This document shows positions 40,134-49,156 of a DNA stretch of 64,000 nucleotides, one piece after another. Each line of letters opens with the position of its first letter. Positions within the stretch are counted from its first letter, which is position 1. The position numbers and the translations under genes were made by a program. This DNA comes from Amycolatopsis pittospori (GTDB lineage: Bacteria > Actinomycetota > Actinomycetes > Mycobacteriales > Pseudonocardiaceae), in contig NZ_JACBXD010000010.1 in NCBI RefSeq assembly GCF_013870525.1, positions 1-64,000 of the forward strand, in the 5' to 3' direction. The notes beneath the pieces were generated by a model, which did not search any database, was not told the DNA's origin, and was given only the letters and a program-made list of their open reading frames with translations.

Positions 40134-41299
40134 GCGCCACCTGACCCCGGATCATGTGGCCGCATACGGTGGTTGCCCGGTCTCCCCGGATGCGGGATGG
40201 AGGCGACCTGATCGTCGGGCAACTGGCCTTGGTGGTGGTTCGGCACGGGGCCGTCGCCCTGGCTCGAACGGTGTCCGGCGGCGGCGAGCCGCTGCGGGCG
40301 GACACCGTAGCGCTGCTGCTCCTCCGGGGAGAGCGACTCGATGATGCTCTGCTGCGCCTCGTGCGGGAGACCGGACAGGATCTGCATGACGCGGTCCTTA
40401 CGGCGGACCGCGCCCATCCGGGTCGGCACGCCGGGCGTCGGCTGCATCTGCGGCGGCACCCCGCTGACGTCCTCGACACCGCCCGCGTGGTGACCGGCCT
40501 CGAACATCGCGCGTTCGGCGGCGAGCTGGGCCGAGTCCTTCTCCTCGCTCATGCCGATGGGGCCGTCCATCTTGCCGTTGAGGAACTGCTTGACGACCGG
40601 CTCCTCGCTGGTCAGCAGCACCTCGCGCGGACCGAACATGACCAGTTCCTTGCGGAACAGCATGCCCAGGTTGTCCGGGACGGTGCGGGCGAGGTTGATG
40701 TTGTGCGTGACGATCAGGAACGTCGCGTCGATCTGCGCGTTGACGTCCAGGAAGAGCTGGGAGATGTAAGTGGTGCGGACCGGGTCGAGACCGGAGTCCG
40801 GTTCGTCGACCAGGATGATCTGCGGGTCCAGCACCAGGGCGCGGGCGAGGCCGGCGCGTTTGCGCATACCGCCGGAGATCTCGCCGGGCAGCTTCTTGTC
40901 GGCGCCGTTGAGACCGGTCATCTCAAGCTTCTCGAGGACGATCCGGCGAACCTCGGTCTCCGACTTCTTCGTGTGCTCGCGCAGAGGGAACGCCACGTTG
41001 TCGTAGAGATTCATCGAGCCGAACAGCGCGCCGTCCTGGAAGAGGACGCCGAAGAGCTTCCGGACCTCGTAAAGCTGGTGTTCGGAGCACGTCACGATGT
41101 CGACGCCGTTGATCATGCAACGGCCCTTGTCCGGCTTGAGCAGCCCGATCATCGACTTCAAGAAGACGGACTTACCGGTTCCGGACGGACCGAGCATCGC
41201 CGAGACCTCGCCCGGGGGCAGGGTCAGCGTGACGTCCCGCCAGATGGCCTGCTTACCGAAGGACTTCGAAAGACCTTCGATGACCACCTCGGCACCCAT
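40130..41299 (-). CDS. mceG: ATPase subunit of the Mce transporter (MceG/Mkl)
   Basis: A 389-residue ABC ATPase. Walker A GPSGTGKS (about residues 36-43), signature SGGMRKRAG, Walker B IILVDEPDSGLD and the switch His in IVTHNI are intact. The C-terminal 130 residues after the ATPase core form the extension typical of actinobacterial MceG, rich in Pro, Gly and Gln. The ATG at 41299 has GGAGG upstream; upstream in-frame codons are unsupported. In mycobacteria mceG is unlinked from mce operons; here it leads the operon. Confidence 0.94.
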   Translation of the reverse strand: MGAEVVIEGLSKSFGKQAIWRDVTLTLPPGEVSAMLGPSGTGKSVFLKSMIGLLKPDKGRCMINGVDIVTCSEHQLYEVRKLFGVLFQDGALFGSMNLYDNVAFPLREHTKKSETEVRRIVLEKLEMTGLNGADKKLPGEISGGMRKRAGLARALVLDPQIILVDEPDSGLDPVRTTYISQLFLDVNAQIDATFLIVTHNINLARTVPDNLGMLFRKELVMFGPREVLLTSEEPVVKQFLNGKMDGPIGMSEEKDSAQLAAERAMFEAGHHAGGVEDVSGVPPQMQPTPGVPTRMGAVRRKDRVMQILSGLPHEAQQSIIESLSPEEQQRYGVRPQRLAAAGHRSSQGDGPVPNHHQGQLPDDQVASIPHPGRPGNHRMRPHDPGSGGA

Positions 41300-41444
41300 C
41301 GCACCTCCAGGAGCTGTTCCGCGTCGTCGCGCACTGCTTTCCCGTGCCACTGGCTCGGAGAAGCGCATGCGTCCGCGCAGCGATACCCGCGTCAACCAGG
41401 TGCAACGAGCTGAGTGCGAACAGGTTACTCACCAGTTTTCTTTT

Positions 41445-41462
41445 CTGGCCAGACCCGCGGGT
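41445..41462. promoter_or_regulatory. Two adjacent palindromes upstream of the mce operon
   Basis: CTGGCCAG (41445-41452) abuts ACCCGCGGGT (41453-41462), both perfect dyads, about 150 bases upstream of mceG. They could be an operator, but no regulator family is recognised and the position relative to a promoter is unknown. Confidence 0.25.
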
Positions 41463-41577
41463 AACTTTTCGCGCAGCCCGCTGCCGGCCCGTGCACCGCT
41501 TGCAGCACCGTAGTGCACGTCACCCCCGCGCGCAGATCCACAACTCGGTCGCTCCCCAGGTCGGAGCGCTGCGCGCG

Positions 41578-41604
41578 TCGCGATTAGCCCGCTAAACGCA
41601 GGTC
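41578..41604 (-). repeat. Palindromic repeat copy 6a
   Basis: 27 bp matching the B-to-A consensus, but the first two bases (GA) are changed. Core TTAGCCCGCTAA, A arm intact. Confidence 0.9.
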
Positions 41605-41660
41605 AGCGCCCCCCGCTCCGCTGCCCCCGCTCTCCTCCGCTGCTCCTGCGCTCGCCGCCG

Positions 41661-41694
41661 CCGGATCGCGTTTAGCCCGCTAAACGCGATCCGG
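41661..41694. repeat. Palindromic repeat copy 6b, fully symmetric
   Basis: Two B-type arms face each other around the core, giving a perfect dyad with 16-bp arms (41661-41676 with 41679-41694) and CC at the centre. It is the most symmetric member of the family. Confidence 0.92.
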
Positions 41695-41722
41695 TCGCCC
41701 TGATACTTAGCCTGCCTACGCG

Positions 41723-41749
41723 TCGCGATTAGGGGGCTAAACGCAGGTC
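41723..41749 (-). repeat. Palindromic repeat copy 6c
   Basis: 27 bp, same orientation as 6a, core TTAGGGGGCTAA, with the leading GA again changed. Confidence 0.9.
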
Positions 41750-41771
41750 GGAGCGGGGTCGGGGACAGCGA

Positions 41772-41806
41772 AAGGGGCGGGCATCCGTAGTGGATGCCCG
41801 CCCCTT
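41772..41806 (-). terminator. rplL terminator
   Basis: A perfect 15-bp stem (41772-41786 with 41792-41806, 5-base loop), with arms rich in GGGGCGGGC. It lies 35 bases beyond the rplL stop. The tail has only a short U-run (CCCCTTTCG). Confidence 0.75.
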
Positions 41807-41841
41807 CGGCGATGCTGCGGTAGGCGCTGACGCGCCCGGGA

Positions 41842-42228
41842 TCACTTGATGGTGATCTTGGCGCCCGCGGCCTCGAGCTTCTCCTTGGCGGCCTCGGCGG
41901 CCTCCTTGTCGACCTTCTCCAGGAGGGCCTTGGGAGCGGCCTCGACCAGCTCCTTGGCCTCCTTCAGGCCCAGACCCGAGACGACCTCACGGACGACCTT
42001 GATGACCTGGATCTTCTTGTCACCGGCGGACTCGAGAACGACGTCGAACTCGTCCTGCTCCTCGGCGGCGGCCGGGGCGGCGCCGACCGGGCCGGCGGCG
42101 ACGACGGCAGCCGGGGCGGCCGCGGTCACGTCGAAGGTGGTCTCGAATTCCTTCACGAACTCGGACAGCTCAAGAAGGGTGAGCTCCTTGAAGGCGTCGA
42201 TCAGCTCGGTGGTGCTCAGCTTCGCCAT
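41842..42228 (-). CDS. rplL: Ribosomal protein bL12
   Basis: The L7/L12 stalk protein that recruits translation factors. 128 residues: an N-terminal dimerisation helix ([30 protein letters not shown]), an Ala/Pro/Gly hinge ([22 protein letters not shown]), and the globular domain ([30 protein letters not shown]). ATG start 51 bases after rplJ; ends before a strong hairpin. Confidence 0.98.
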   Translation of the reverse strand: MAKLSTTELIDAFKELTLLELSEFVKEFETTFDVTAAAPAAVVAAGPVGAAPAAAEEQDEFDVVLESAGDKKIQVIKVVREVVSGLGLKEAKELVEAAPKALLEKVDKEAAEAAKEKLEAAGAKITIK

Positions 42229-42279
42229 GGTGGCTTTCCTCTCTGAAACGAACTAAAAGTTCGGGATGGGGGGGGTTGT

Positions 42280-42831
42280 TCAGCTCTCGGCGGGTGCTTC
42301 GGCTGCTTCGGTACCGGCGTTGCGCTGCTTGTCCTCCAGCGCGGCAGCCAGGCGAGCGACCTGGGACGCCGGCGCCTGGAACAGCGCGGCGGCCTGGGAC
42401 AGCTTCGCCTTGAACGCGCCCGCCGCCTTGGCGAGCAGGACCTCACGGCTGTCGAGATCGGCGATCTGGTTGATCTCGGCCACGGACAGCATCTTGCCGT
42501 CCATGAAGCCGCCCTTGATCACAAGCGCGTTGTTGTCCTTCGCGAAGTCGCGAAGCGCCTTCGCGGCGTCAACAGCTTCACCTTCGACGAAGGCGATGGC
42601 GGTCGGGCCGACGAACAGGTCTTCGAGGCCCTCGATGCCCGCGTCCGTGGCGGCACGCTTGACGAGGGTGTTCTTCGCGACCCGGTACTTGGCACTGGTG
42701 CCGAGAGCGCGGCGCAGCTGGGACAGCTGGGACACGGAGAGGCCGGTGTACTGGGTAACGACTGTGGCCGAGCTGGTGCGGAAACGCTCCGCGATCTCGG
42801 CGACGGCCGCTTCCTTGTCAGGCTTCGCCAT
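42280..42831 (-). CDS. rplJ: Ribosomal protein uL10
   Basis: The base of the L12 stalk. 183 residues: the rRNA-binding domain ([43 protein letters not shown]) and a C-terminal helix that binds L12 dimers, with a polar tail. The ATG has GAGGAGG upstream. The transcript leader contains a large structure (42874-42922) where L10 commonly autoregulates its operon. Confidence 0.97.
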   Translation of the reverse strand: MAKPDKEAAVAEIAERFRTSSATVVTQYTGLSVSQLSQLRRALGTSAKYRVAKNTLVKRAATDAGIEGLEDLFVGPTAIAFVEGEAVDAAKALRDFAKDNNALVIKGGFMDGKMLSVAEINQIADLDSREVLLAKAAGAFKAKLSQAAALFQAPASQVARLAAALEDKQRNAGTEAAEAPAES

Positions 42832-42873
42832 GGTCGCCTCCTCTCTTGGCTAGTGGTCCACTGGCCTTGAGAG

Positions 42874-42922
42874 CCCTGAAACGACGAAACGCCCCAGCGC
42901 AGACAGGCGCGGGGCGTCAGGG
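42874..42922 (-). promoter_or_regulatory. L10 leader-like structure
   Basis: A 12-base arm (42889-42900, ACGCCCCAGCGC) pairs with 42906-42917 around a 5-base loop with one bulged or mismatched base. An outer CCCTG/CAGGG helix (42874-42878 with 42918-42922) encloses it. Position about 45-90 nt before rplJ fits the family of L10 autoregulatory leaders; the kink-turn itself was not verified. Confidence 0.5.
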
Positions 42923-43091
42923 CACGCGACGGTGAACGTCGCAAGCGAGCCTCGTTCCTCCTGCGCGGGTCGCCCGCCCTAGCGGGGCCTTCGTTCTCCA
43001 GGCCAGATGACCGGGAGAAGACCAGCGGTCTTCGGTAGAACCTTGACAAGAATACGTGACCCGGTTTCGACTTCGGCGGGACCCCCCCTCA

Positions 43092-43119
43092 GATCGCGTT
43101 TAGCGGGCTAAACGCGACC
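43092..43119. repeat. Palindromic repeat copy 7
   Basis: 28 bp, B arm GATCGCG, core TTTAGCGGGCTAA, with a right arm CGCGACC that looks like a hybrid of A and B. Lies 41 bases before the GTG at 43160. Confidence 0.9.
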
Positions 43120-43159
43120 GGCGGAGTTCCCGGGGAGCAGCGCGAGGCATCATGGTGAC

Positions 43160-44023
43160 GTGGCGGAGCAGCGTGATGACGGAAAGCCGGGCAGTGAGCC
43201 CGGCACGGACATCGAGCCCAAGGCGGGAGGTCAGCCCGCGCCTCAGCTGGACGAGGAGCAACTGCGCCAATTCCAGCAGTTTCAGCAGTTCCAGGACTAT
43301 CTGAAGTTCACCGAGGCGCAGAACCAGGGCATCGTGCCGTCTCAGCCCGCGCAGCCCGTGGCCCAGCCTTACGGACAGCCGCCCGCCCCTCCGGGTCCAC
43401 CTCCCGGCGAGCTCGTCAAGGCCCCGCGCCCGCGCGCCCCGCGCTGGCTGCGACGCCTGGGCGGGAAGGTCGTCGCCTGGTTGATCGCGATTCTGTTGAT
43501 CGCCATCGCGGGCACGATCGTCTACCGGCAGATCTTCCCCAGCGATACAGGCAAGACGTCCGAGCAGATCGCCTCGGAAGGCGGCGGCACCTACAAGACG
43601 AACAAGATCCTCACCAGCGCATCTCCTTTCGAAGCCGTCCGCAGTGTCTATGACGGCATCGCCCAGCACGGCGCCGGCCAGAAGAGCATGGTCGACCTGG
43701 TCTGCGGCAAGTTCGAGGAGAGCACCCAGCAGCAGTTCGCGATCGACGTGAACGCCAAAGATTGCCGAGACGCTGTCGAACGGCTTCACTCCGAAGTCAA
43801 GACCGGAGGGATCAACGACTACGCGGAGTCGATCTCGAAGCGGTCTGGCTGGCCACCGGGCGACGTCGTGGTCGTGAAGTCATGCGACTTCACGATCACG
43901 GGTGGCCCGGCCCTCGGCGATTTCACTGTCTCCAAGGTCCAGAACAGCCAGTGGCTGATCACCGGCCACGCCCCTGGGCCCAAGACCTGCCCTCCGCCGG
44001 CCCCCTCCACCACACCCAGCTGA
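43160..44023 (+). CDS. Single-span membrane protein with external domain, unknown
   Basis: A 287-residue protein from a GTG. Residues 1-95 are polar and rich in Gln and Pro (QLRQFQQFQQFQDYLKF, then a Pro-rich run). One membrane segment (VVAWLIAILLIAIAGTIVYR) is followed by an external domain of 165 residues with cysteines (LVCGKFEES, KDCRD, KSCDF) that could form disulfides. The end is Pro-rich. No family recognised. Its TGA shares bases with repeat copy 8a, and it is convergent with the hydrolase gene. Confidence 0.72.
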   Translation: MAEQRDDGKPGSEPGTDIEPKAGGQPAPQLDEEQLRQFQQFQQFQDYLKFTEAQNQGIVPSQPAQPVAQPYGQPPAPPGPPPGELVKAPRPRAPRWLRRLGGKVVAWLIAILLIAIAGTIVYRQIFPSDTGKTSEQIASEGGGTYKTNKILTSASPFEAVRSVYDGIAQHGAGQKSMVDLVCGKFEESTQQQFAIDVNAKDCRDAVERLHSEVKTGGINDYAESISKRSGWPPGDVVVVKSCDFTITGGPALGDFTVSKVQNSQWLITGHAPGPKTCPPPAPSTTPS

Positions 44024-44050
44024 TCACGATTAGCCCGCTAAACGCAGGTC
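44022..44050 (-). repeat. Palindromic repeat copy 8a
   Basis: 29 bp, B arm variant GATCACG, identical to 3b. Its first two bases are part of the TGA stop of the plus-strand gene (44021-44023). Confidence 0.92.
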
Positions 44051-44056
44051 GGGGCA

Positions 44057-44085
44057 GATCGCGATTAGCCCGCTAAACGCAGGTC
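44057..44085 (-). repeat. Palindromic repeat copy 8b
   Basis: 29 bp direct repeat of 8a after only 6 bases. Its last two bases belong to the TGA stop of the convergent hydrolase gene (44086-44084). The two copies fill the whole intergenic gap. Confidence 0.92.
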
Positions 44086-44848
44086 AGAGGTCGTGCGAAG
44101 TGAGGAAGCCGGTCAGGGCGGAGCTGAAGGCGGGGTGCATGACGGCGGTCATGTGATCGCCGGGGATGCGGACCAGGCGGGCGCCGGCGATGGCGGCGGC
44201 CAGGCGTTCGGGTTCGGCGGCCAGCGGGTCGGTGTCGCCGGCGAGGACGAGGGTCGGGACGGCGATGGCCGTCAGGTCCAGTTTCGGGTTCGCCGTGCCG
44301 CGCGCGACCGCGGCGAGGGCGACGCGGTCGGCGCGCAATGCGTCGGCCAGAGCCCTGAAGGGCGCTGAAGACGGCGGAAGCGTCGAGGCATCCGTAGCGA
44401 GCAGAGCCTCGCTGATCGCCTCCGGCGTGACGACTCGCGTGTCGACGCCGCCGAAGTCGACGATCCCCGAGCCGACGCCGCCGATCGCGACGCACCGGAT
44501 CCGCGGGTCGGCGGCCACCGCGCCGAGCGCGATCATCGCGCCCATCGAATAGCCGACCATCGACACCTCGTCGAGTCCCAGCTCATCGAGCAGGGCCGAC
44601 ACGTCGCGGACCATCGCGTCGTCGCCGTAGCTCGCCTCGTCGTGCGGTTTCGCCGAGCGTCCATGTCCGCGCGCGTCGAGGCTGATCACGGTCAGACCCG
44701 CCACCTGGAGGGCGGAGACGACGCCGGGCGCGATCCAGTTGGCGTTCGTGTCGGCGGCGAAGCCGTGCTGCAGGAGCACGGGACGCCCTTCGCCCTTCCA
44801 GACGGTGTAGCTCAGCTGGAGCCCGTCGAACGACGCGAAGGTAGGCAT
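44084..44848 (-). CDS. Alpha/beta-hydrolase
   Basis: A 254-residue alpha/beta-hydrolase. Oxyanion region LLQHGFAADTNANW, the nucleophile elbow GYSMG (catalytic Ser), a late Asp in LAGDTDPLAAEPE and a late His in IPGDHMTAVMHP make a complete triad. DARGHGRS follows the usual pattern. The ATG at 44848 has GGAGG upstream; a TTG four codons earlier is not better. The substrate is unknown. Its stop touches repeat copy 8b; the rplA terminator lies just before its start. Confidence 0.88.
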   Translation of the reverse strand: MPTFASFDGLQLSYTVWKGEGRPVLLQHGFAADTNANWIAPGVVSALQVAGLTVISLDARGHGRSAKPHDEASYGDDAMVRDVSALLDELGLDEVSMVGYSMGAMIALGAVAADPRIRCVAIGGVGSGIVDFGGVDTRVVTPEAISEALLATDASTLPPSSAPFRALADALRADRVALAAVARGTANPKLDLTAIAVPTLVLAGDTDPLAAEPERLAAAIAGARLVRIPGDHMTAVMHPAFSSALTGFLTSHDL

Positions 44849-44867
44849 GCCCTCCAGCAAACACGAA

Positions 44868-44903
44868 AAAGGGGCGGCCCCGCTGTAGCGGGACCGCCCC
44901 TTT
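44868..44903 (-). terminator. rplA intrinsic terminator
   Basis: A 16-bp stem with one mismatch (44868-44883 with 44888-44903, loop TGTA) followed on the minus strand by TTTTTCG. It lies 22 bases beyond the rplA stop and 20 bases before the hydrolase start, so it separates the two same-strand genes. Confidence 0.82.
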
Positions 44904-44925
44904 CTCAGTGATGTCTAACTCAGAC

Positions 44926-45639
44926 TCACGCGTCCTCGGAAAGGAGGTTGCGGGTCCGGGCGGGGTCGACCGGGACACCCGGGCCCATCGTCGTGGAGAT
45001 CGTGACCTTCTTCAGGTAGCGACCCTTGGCCGACGACGGCTTGGCGCGGAGGATCTCGTCCAGCGCGGCCGCGTAGTTCTCCACCAGTTTCTCGGTGTCG
45101 AACGACGCCTTGCCGATCACGAAGTGCAGGTTGGCCTGCTTGTCGACGCGGAAGTTGATCTTACCGCCCTTGATGTCCGTCACGGCCTTCGCGACCGCGG
45201 GGGTCACGGTGCCGGTCTTCGGGTTCGGCATCAGGCCACGCGGGCCGAGGATGCGGGCGATACGTCCGACCTTGGCCATCTGGTCCGGCGTCGCGATCGC
45301 GGCGTCGAAGTCGAGCCAGCCACCCTGGATGCGCTCGATCAGTTCGTCGGTACCGACCACGTCCGCGCCGGCGGCTTCGGCCTCGGCGGCCTTGTCACCG
45401 ACGGCGAAAACGATGACGCGAGCGGTCTTACCGGTGCCGTGCGGCAGGTTCACGGTGCCGCGGACCATCTGGTCGGCCTTACGAGGGTCGACACCGAGGC
45501 GCATGGCGACCTCGACGGTGGCGTCCATCTTCGTCTTGGAGGTCTCCTTGGCCAGCTTGGCGGCCTCGAGCGGGGCGTACAGCCGCTCACGGTCCACCAG
45601 CTCGAGGGCCTGACGGTAGGCCTTGCTGTGCTTGGTCAT
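44926..45639 (-). CDS. rplA: Ribosomal protein uL1
   Basis: The L1 stalk protein that handles exiting tRNA. 237 residues with [41 protein letters not shown] and the conserved [21 protein letters not shown]. Full length. ATG start 84 bases after rplK. In many bacteria L1 also represses its own rplKA operon; a leader mimic was not verified here. Confidence 0.98.
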   Translation of the reverse strand: MTKHSKAYRQALELVDRERLYAPLEAAKLAKETSKTKMDATVEVAMRLGVDPRKADQMVRGTVNLPHGTGKTARVIVFAVGDKAAEAEAAGADVVGTDELIERIQGGWLDFDAAIATPDQMAKVGRIARILGPRGLMPNPKTGTVTPAVAKAVTDIKGGKINFRVDKQANLHFVIGKASFDTEKLVENYAAALDEILRAKPSSAKGRYLKKVTISTTMGPGVPVDPARTRNLLSEDA

Positions 45640-45723
45640 GCTTCTGTCCTCAACTCTTCAAAACGGATCAGTGTGGTGTTGGAGCCAGCACTGGCTCTCC
45701 CACGTGGTGCTGGAAAAACTGCG

Positions 45724-46158
45724 TCAGTCGACGACCGTGATGCCCATGGAGCGGGCGGTGCCGGCGATGATCTTCGCGGCCTGGTCGATGTCGTGCGCGT
45801 TCAGGTCGGTTTCCTTGGTCTTCGCGATGTCGCGGACCTGGTCCCAAGTGACCTTGGCGACCTTGGTCTTGTGCGGCTCGCCGGAACCCTTCTCCACGCC
45901 CGCGGCCTTCAGCAGCAGCTTCGCGGCCGGCGGCGTCTTGAGCTTGAAGTCGAACGAACGGTCTTCGTACACGGAGATCTCGACCGGGACGACGTCCCCG
46001 CGCTGCGACTCGGTCGCGGCGTTGTAGGCCTTGCAGAACTCCATGATGTTGACGCCGTGCTGACCCAGCGCGGGGCCGACCGGCGGCGCGGGGTTGGCCG
46101 CACCCGCCTTGATCTGCAGCTTGATGATCGCCGCAAGCTTCTTCTTCTTGGGTGGCAT
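45724..46158 (-). CDS. rplK: Ribosomal protein uL11
   Basis: uL11 forms the factor-binding stalk base and the thiopeptide-binding site with 23S rRNA. 144 residues: N-terminal domain [37 protein letters not shown] with the conserved prolines, and an rRNA-binding C-terminal domain ending [15 protein letters not shown] start, 78 bases after nusG. No resistance-type change is obvious. Confidence 0.98.
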   Translation of the reverse strand: MPPKKKKLAAIIKLQIKAGAANPAPPVGPALGQHGVNIMEFCKAYNAATESQRGDVVPVEISVYEDRSFDFKLKTPPAAKLLLKAAGVEKGSGEPHKTKVAKVTWDQVRDIAKTKETDLNAHDIDQAAKIIAGTARSMGITVVD

Positions 46159-46236
46159 TTCGTTTGTTCCTTCTTACTGACTTGAGTCCCCCGCACACCT
46201 GCCAGTACGCGGGGACTGCCGGCCGTCTGGCGGCCG

Positions 46237-47085
46237 TCAGATCTTGGAGACCTGGTTGAACGACAGCTCGACCGGGGTCTCCCGGCCGAAGATCGACACC
46301 AGGACCTTCAGCTTCTGCCCGTCCACGTTGACCTCGGAGATCGTCGCGGGCAGCGTCGCGAACGGGCCGTCCATGACGGTGACCGACTCGCCGATCTCGA
46401 AGTCGACCTCGACAGCGGGACCGCCCAGCTGCGACTCCGACGCGGCGGCCTCGCCCTTGCCGGGCTTGGCGGGCGCGGCGGCCTCGACCTTGGGCGCGAG
46501 GAACTTCAGCACCTCGTCCACGGTCAGCGGCGACGGACGCGAAGTGGCACCGACGAACCCGGTGACGCCCGGCGTGTTGCGCACCGCGCTCCACGAGGCG
46601 TCGTTCAGGTCCATCCGGACCAGGATGTAGCCGGGCAGCACCTTGCGCTGCACCTGCTTGCGCTGGCCGTTCTTGATCTCGGTGACCTCTTCGGTCGGGA
46701 CCTCGATCTGGAAGATGTAGTCCTCGACGTCCAGCGTCTGGGTACGGGTCTCGAGGTTGGTCTTCACCTTGTTCTCGTAGCCCGCGTAGGAGTGCACGAC
46801 GTACCACTCACCGGGAGCGGCGTTGAGTTCCGCGCGCAGCTTCGCGACCGGGTCGACGTCCTCTTCGGCCTCGGGCTCGGCAGCGGTGTCGTCAGCCTCT
46901 TCGGTTTCGGCGGAGGCCTCGTCGGCTTCCGCGGCATCTCCGGCTTCGTCGACCTCGTCGCCTGCGGCGGGCACCTCGACGGAGTCCAGGTGCTCGGACT
47001 GCTCGTCGCCGAGTGCCGCGTGCACCTGCTCGTCGGAAAGCTCGGTCAGCTCATGACCGGCTGCTGTGCCGTTGTCGGAGGTCAC
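46237..47085 (-). CDS. nusG: Transcription factor NusG with acidic N-terminal extension
   Basis: NusG binds RNA polymerase to control pausing, termination and coupling to the ribosome. The 282-residue protein has an acidic Glu/Asp/Ala extension (residues 1-90), the NGN domain ([22 protein letters not shown] ... [31 protein letters not shown]) and a KOW domain ([21 protein letters not shown]). The long acidic extension is usual in actinobacteria. GTG start with GAGGACGG upstream. Confidence 0.96.
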   Translation of the reverse strand: MTSDNGTAAGHELTELSDEQVHAALGDEQSEHLDSVEVPAAGDEVDEAGDAAEADEASAETEEADDTAAEPEAEEDVDPVAKLRAELNAAPGEWYVVHSYAGYENKVKTNLETRTQTLDVEDYIFQIEVPTEEVTEIKNGQRKQVQRKVLPGYILVRMDLNDASWSAVRNTPGVTGFVGATSRPSPLTVDEVLKFLAPKVEAAAPAKPGKGEAAASESQLGGPAVEVDFEIGESVTVMDGPFATLPATISEVNVDGQKLKVLVSIFGRETPVELSFNQVSKI

Positions 47086-47163
47086 GTTCCGTCCTCTCAG
47101 TTGATCGCTTGCCGTGGCGCCGGGCAGGCGAGCGGTGCGCTCAAGGCACCGTCACCGGTTGCC

Positions 47164-47610
47164 TCAGCTGCCGAAAACGGCACCCACGACCTCTTTGAAG
47201 GCGAGGTCGAGGCCGCTCACCAGCGCCACCATGAACACCACGAAGACCAGCACCACCGCGGTGTAGGTGACCATCTGCTTGCGGTTCGGCCAGATGACCT
47301 TGCGCAGCTCGGCCCAGACCTCGCGGATGAAGCGCATCAGCCGGGCGAAGATCGACGCCTGCTTCGGCTTGCGGTCGCGCTTCGCGGTCGCCGTGCCCTT
47401 GGCGTCCTTGGGTTTCTCGGTCTTGTCCCCGGCCTTCGCCTTGCCGGCGGGGCGGGTCTTGTCGTCCGACTTGGCGTCGGCCTTACCGGACGGGCGCGCG
47501 GACGCACGGCGCTCACGCCGGGCAGCGGCGGTCACCGGGCGGGACTGCTCGTCGGGCTTCTGCCCGGCGCCGTCCTGCGCCTTCTCACCGCTGGCGTCGC
47601 TGTCGCTCAC
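47164..47610 (-). CDS. secE: Preprotein translocase subunit SecE
   Basis: SecE holds the SecY channel together. The GTG at 47610, with GGAGGAG upstream, gives 148 residues: a long basic, Ala/Lys-rich cytoplasmic extension, the conserved amphipathic helix FIREVWAELRKVIWPNRKQMVTYT and one membrane segment (AVVLVFVVFMVALVSGLDL). An upstream in-frame ATG would extend it into the tRNA and is rejected. It directly follows tRNA-Trp, as in other actinobacteria. Confidence 0.95.
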   Translation of the reverse strand: MSDSDASGEKAQDGAGQKPDEQSRPVTAAARRERRASARPSGKADAKSDDKTRPAGKAKAGDKTEKPKDAKGTATAKRDRKPKQASIFARLMRFIREVWAELRKVIWPNRKQMVTYTAVVLVFVVFMVALVSGLDLAFKEVVGAVFGS

Positions 47611-47643
47611 GACCACTCCTCCGCCTTCACCAGTTCGCTTACG

Positions 47644-47716
<73 letters not shown>

Positions 47717-47921
47717 TTGGAACCCCGATGCTCTGGGGCTCCCGAGGACGCATTCCATCGTCCCCACCGCCGTGGCGGGGATGACCGTAGTGCGTACCGA
47801 GACCAGAAGTCTACGGCAACCCCCGAACAGCTTCGCAACCGCGCCCCTGAAACCGGCACGGAGCAGCCTTCCGCGAGGAAACACCCCACGGCCGACCCCA
47901 TGATCGTGCCACGATGTCGCC

Positions 47922-49151
47922 ATGAGCGCTCCCGCACCCTCGCCTTCGCCGGCAACACGCGTCTCGGCCCGCATCGGCGGCATCACGCCGTCGGCGACCT
48001 TGGCCGTCGACGCGAAGGCCCGGGAGCTCAAGGCGCAGGGTCGTCCGGTGATCGGGTTCGGCGCGGGTCAGCCGGACTTCCCCACTCCGGCCAACGTGCT
48101 CGAAGCCGCCGAAGCGGCCGTCCGGGACAGGGTGAACCACGGCTACACCGCCGCGGGCGGCCTGCCCGAGCTGCGCGAGGCGATCGCGGCGAAGACCCTC
48201 CGCGACTCCGGCTTCGAGGTGGATCCGGGTCGCGTCCTGGTGACCAACGGCGGCAAGCAGGCGGTCTATTCCGCGTTCGCGACGCTGCTCGACCCGGGCG
48301 ACGAGGTGCTCCTGCCCGCGCCGTATTGGACGACCTACCCGGAGTCGATCGTCCTGGCCGGCGGCGTCCCGGTGCAGGTCACGGCGGACGAGACGACGGA
48401 CTACCGGGTCACCGTCGAGCAGTTGGAGGCCGCGAGGACGCCGCGTACGAAGGTGCTGCTGTTCGTCTCGCCGTCCAACCCGACAGGCTCGGTCCATCCG
48501 CGCGAGCAGGTCGAGGCGATCGGGCGCTGGGCGTACGAGAACGACCTCTGGGTGATCACGGACGAGATCTACGAGCACCTGGTCTACGACGGTGCCGAAG
48601 CGCCCTCGATGCCCGTCCTGGTCCCGGAACTCGCCGACCGGACGGTGGTGCTCAACGGCGTCGCGAAGACGTACTCGATGACCGGTTGGCGGGTGGGCTG
48701 GTTGCTCGGCCCGCAGGACGTCGTCAAGGCGGCGACGGCGTACCAGTCGCATCTCTGCGGCAACGTGTCGAACGTCGCGCAGCGGGCGGCGCTGGCGGCC
48801 GTGAGCGGTCCGCTCGACGCCGTTTTCGCGATGCGCGACGCGTTCGATTCCCGGCGCAAGAAGGCTCTTTCGCTGCTTGCCGGGATCCCGGGAGTCGAGA
48901 CTCCGGTGCCACTCGGCGCCTTCTACCTGTACCCGTCGATGAAAGCCTTACTGGGCAAGGAGATCCGCGGCGAGCGACCGGCCGACACGGTGGCGCTCGC
49001 CGATCTGATCCTGCGCGAGGCCGAGGTCGCCGTGGTGCCCGGCGAGGCGTTCGGGACGCCGGGGTACTTCCGGATTTCCTATGCCCTGGCCGAAAACGAT
49101 CTTGCCGAAGGGATCACCAGGATGGGCCGGCTGCTCTCCGAAGCGAAGTGA
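47922..49151 (+). CDS. Pyridoxal-phosphate aspartate/aromatic aminotransferase
   Basis: A 409-residue class I aminotransferase, closest in pattern to bacterial aspartate aminotransferases (AspC/AspB subgroup Ib). Visible are [16 protein letters not shown], the Asn/Asp/Tyr residues that hold the cofactor ([23 protein letters not shown]), the Schiff-base lysine in [14 protein letters not shown], and the carboxylate-binding Arg in FRISYA. ATG at 47922. Coupled to the next gene (GTGA overlap possible). It runs opposite to the secE transcript. Confidence 0.92.
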   Translation: MSAPAPSPSPATRVSARIGGITPSATLAVDAKARELKAQGRPVIGFGAGQPDFPTPANVLEAAEAAVRDRVNHGYTAAGGLPELREAIAAKTLRDSGFEVDPGRVLVTNGGKQAVYSAFATLLDPGDEVLLPAPYWTTYPESIVLAGGVPVQVTADETTDYRVTVEQLEAARTPRTKVLLFVSPSNPTGSVHPREQVEAIGRWAYENDLWVITDEIYEHLVYDGAEAPSMPVLVPELADRTVVLNGVAKTYSMTGWRVGWLLGPQDVVKAATAYQSHLCGNVSNVAQRAALAAVSGPLDAVFAMRDAFDSRRKKALSLLAGIPGVETPVPLGAFYLYPSMKALLGKEIRGERPADTVALADLILREAEVAVVPGEAFGTPGYFRISYALAENDLAEGITRMGRLLSEAK

Positions 49152-49156
49152 TCACG

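Larger units (their letters stand above)
41300..41841. other. Intergenic region between mceG and rplL
   Basis: 542 bases holding, from right to left on the minus strand, the rplL terminator (41772-41806), three palindromic repeats (41578-41749), two adjacent short palindromes (41445-41462) and the presumed mce promoter. A TTGACG at 41395-41390 is a possible -35, but no good -10 follows. No gene seen. Confidence 0.5.
42832..43159. other. Divergent region upstream of rplJ
   Basis: 328 bases with the L10 leader structure, palindromic repeat copy 7 (43092-43119) and promoters for two divergent genes. A plus-strand TTGACA at 43043-43048 has no convincing -10 partner. No gene seen. Confidence 0.5.
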
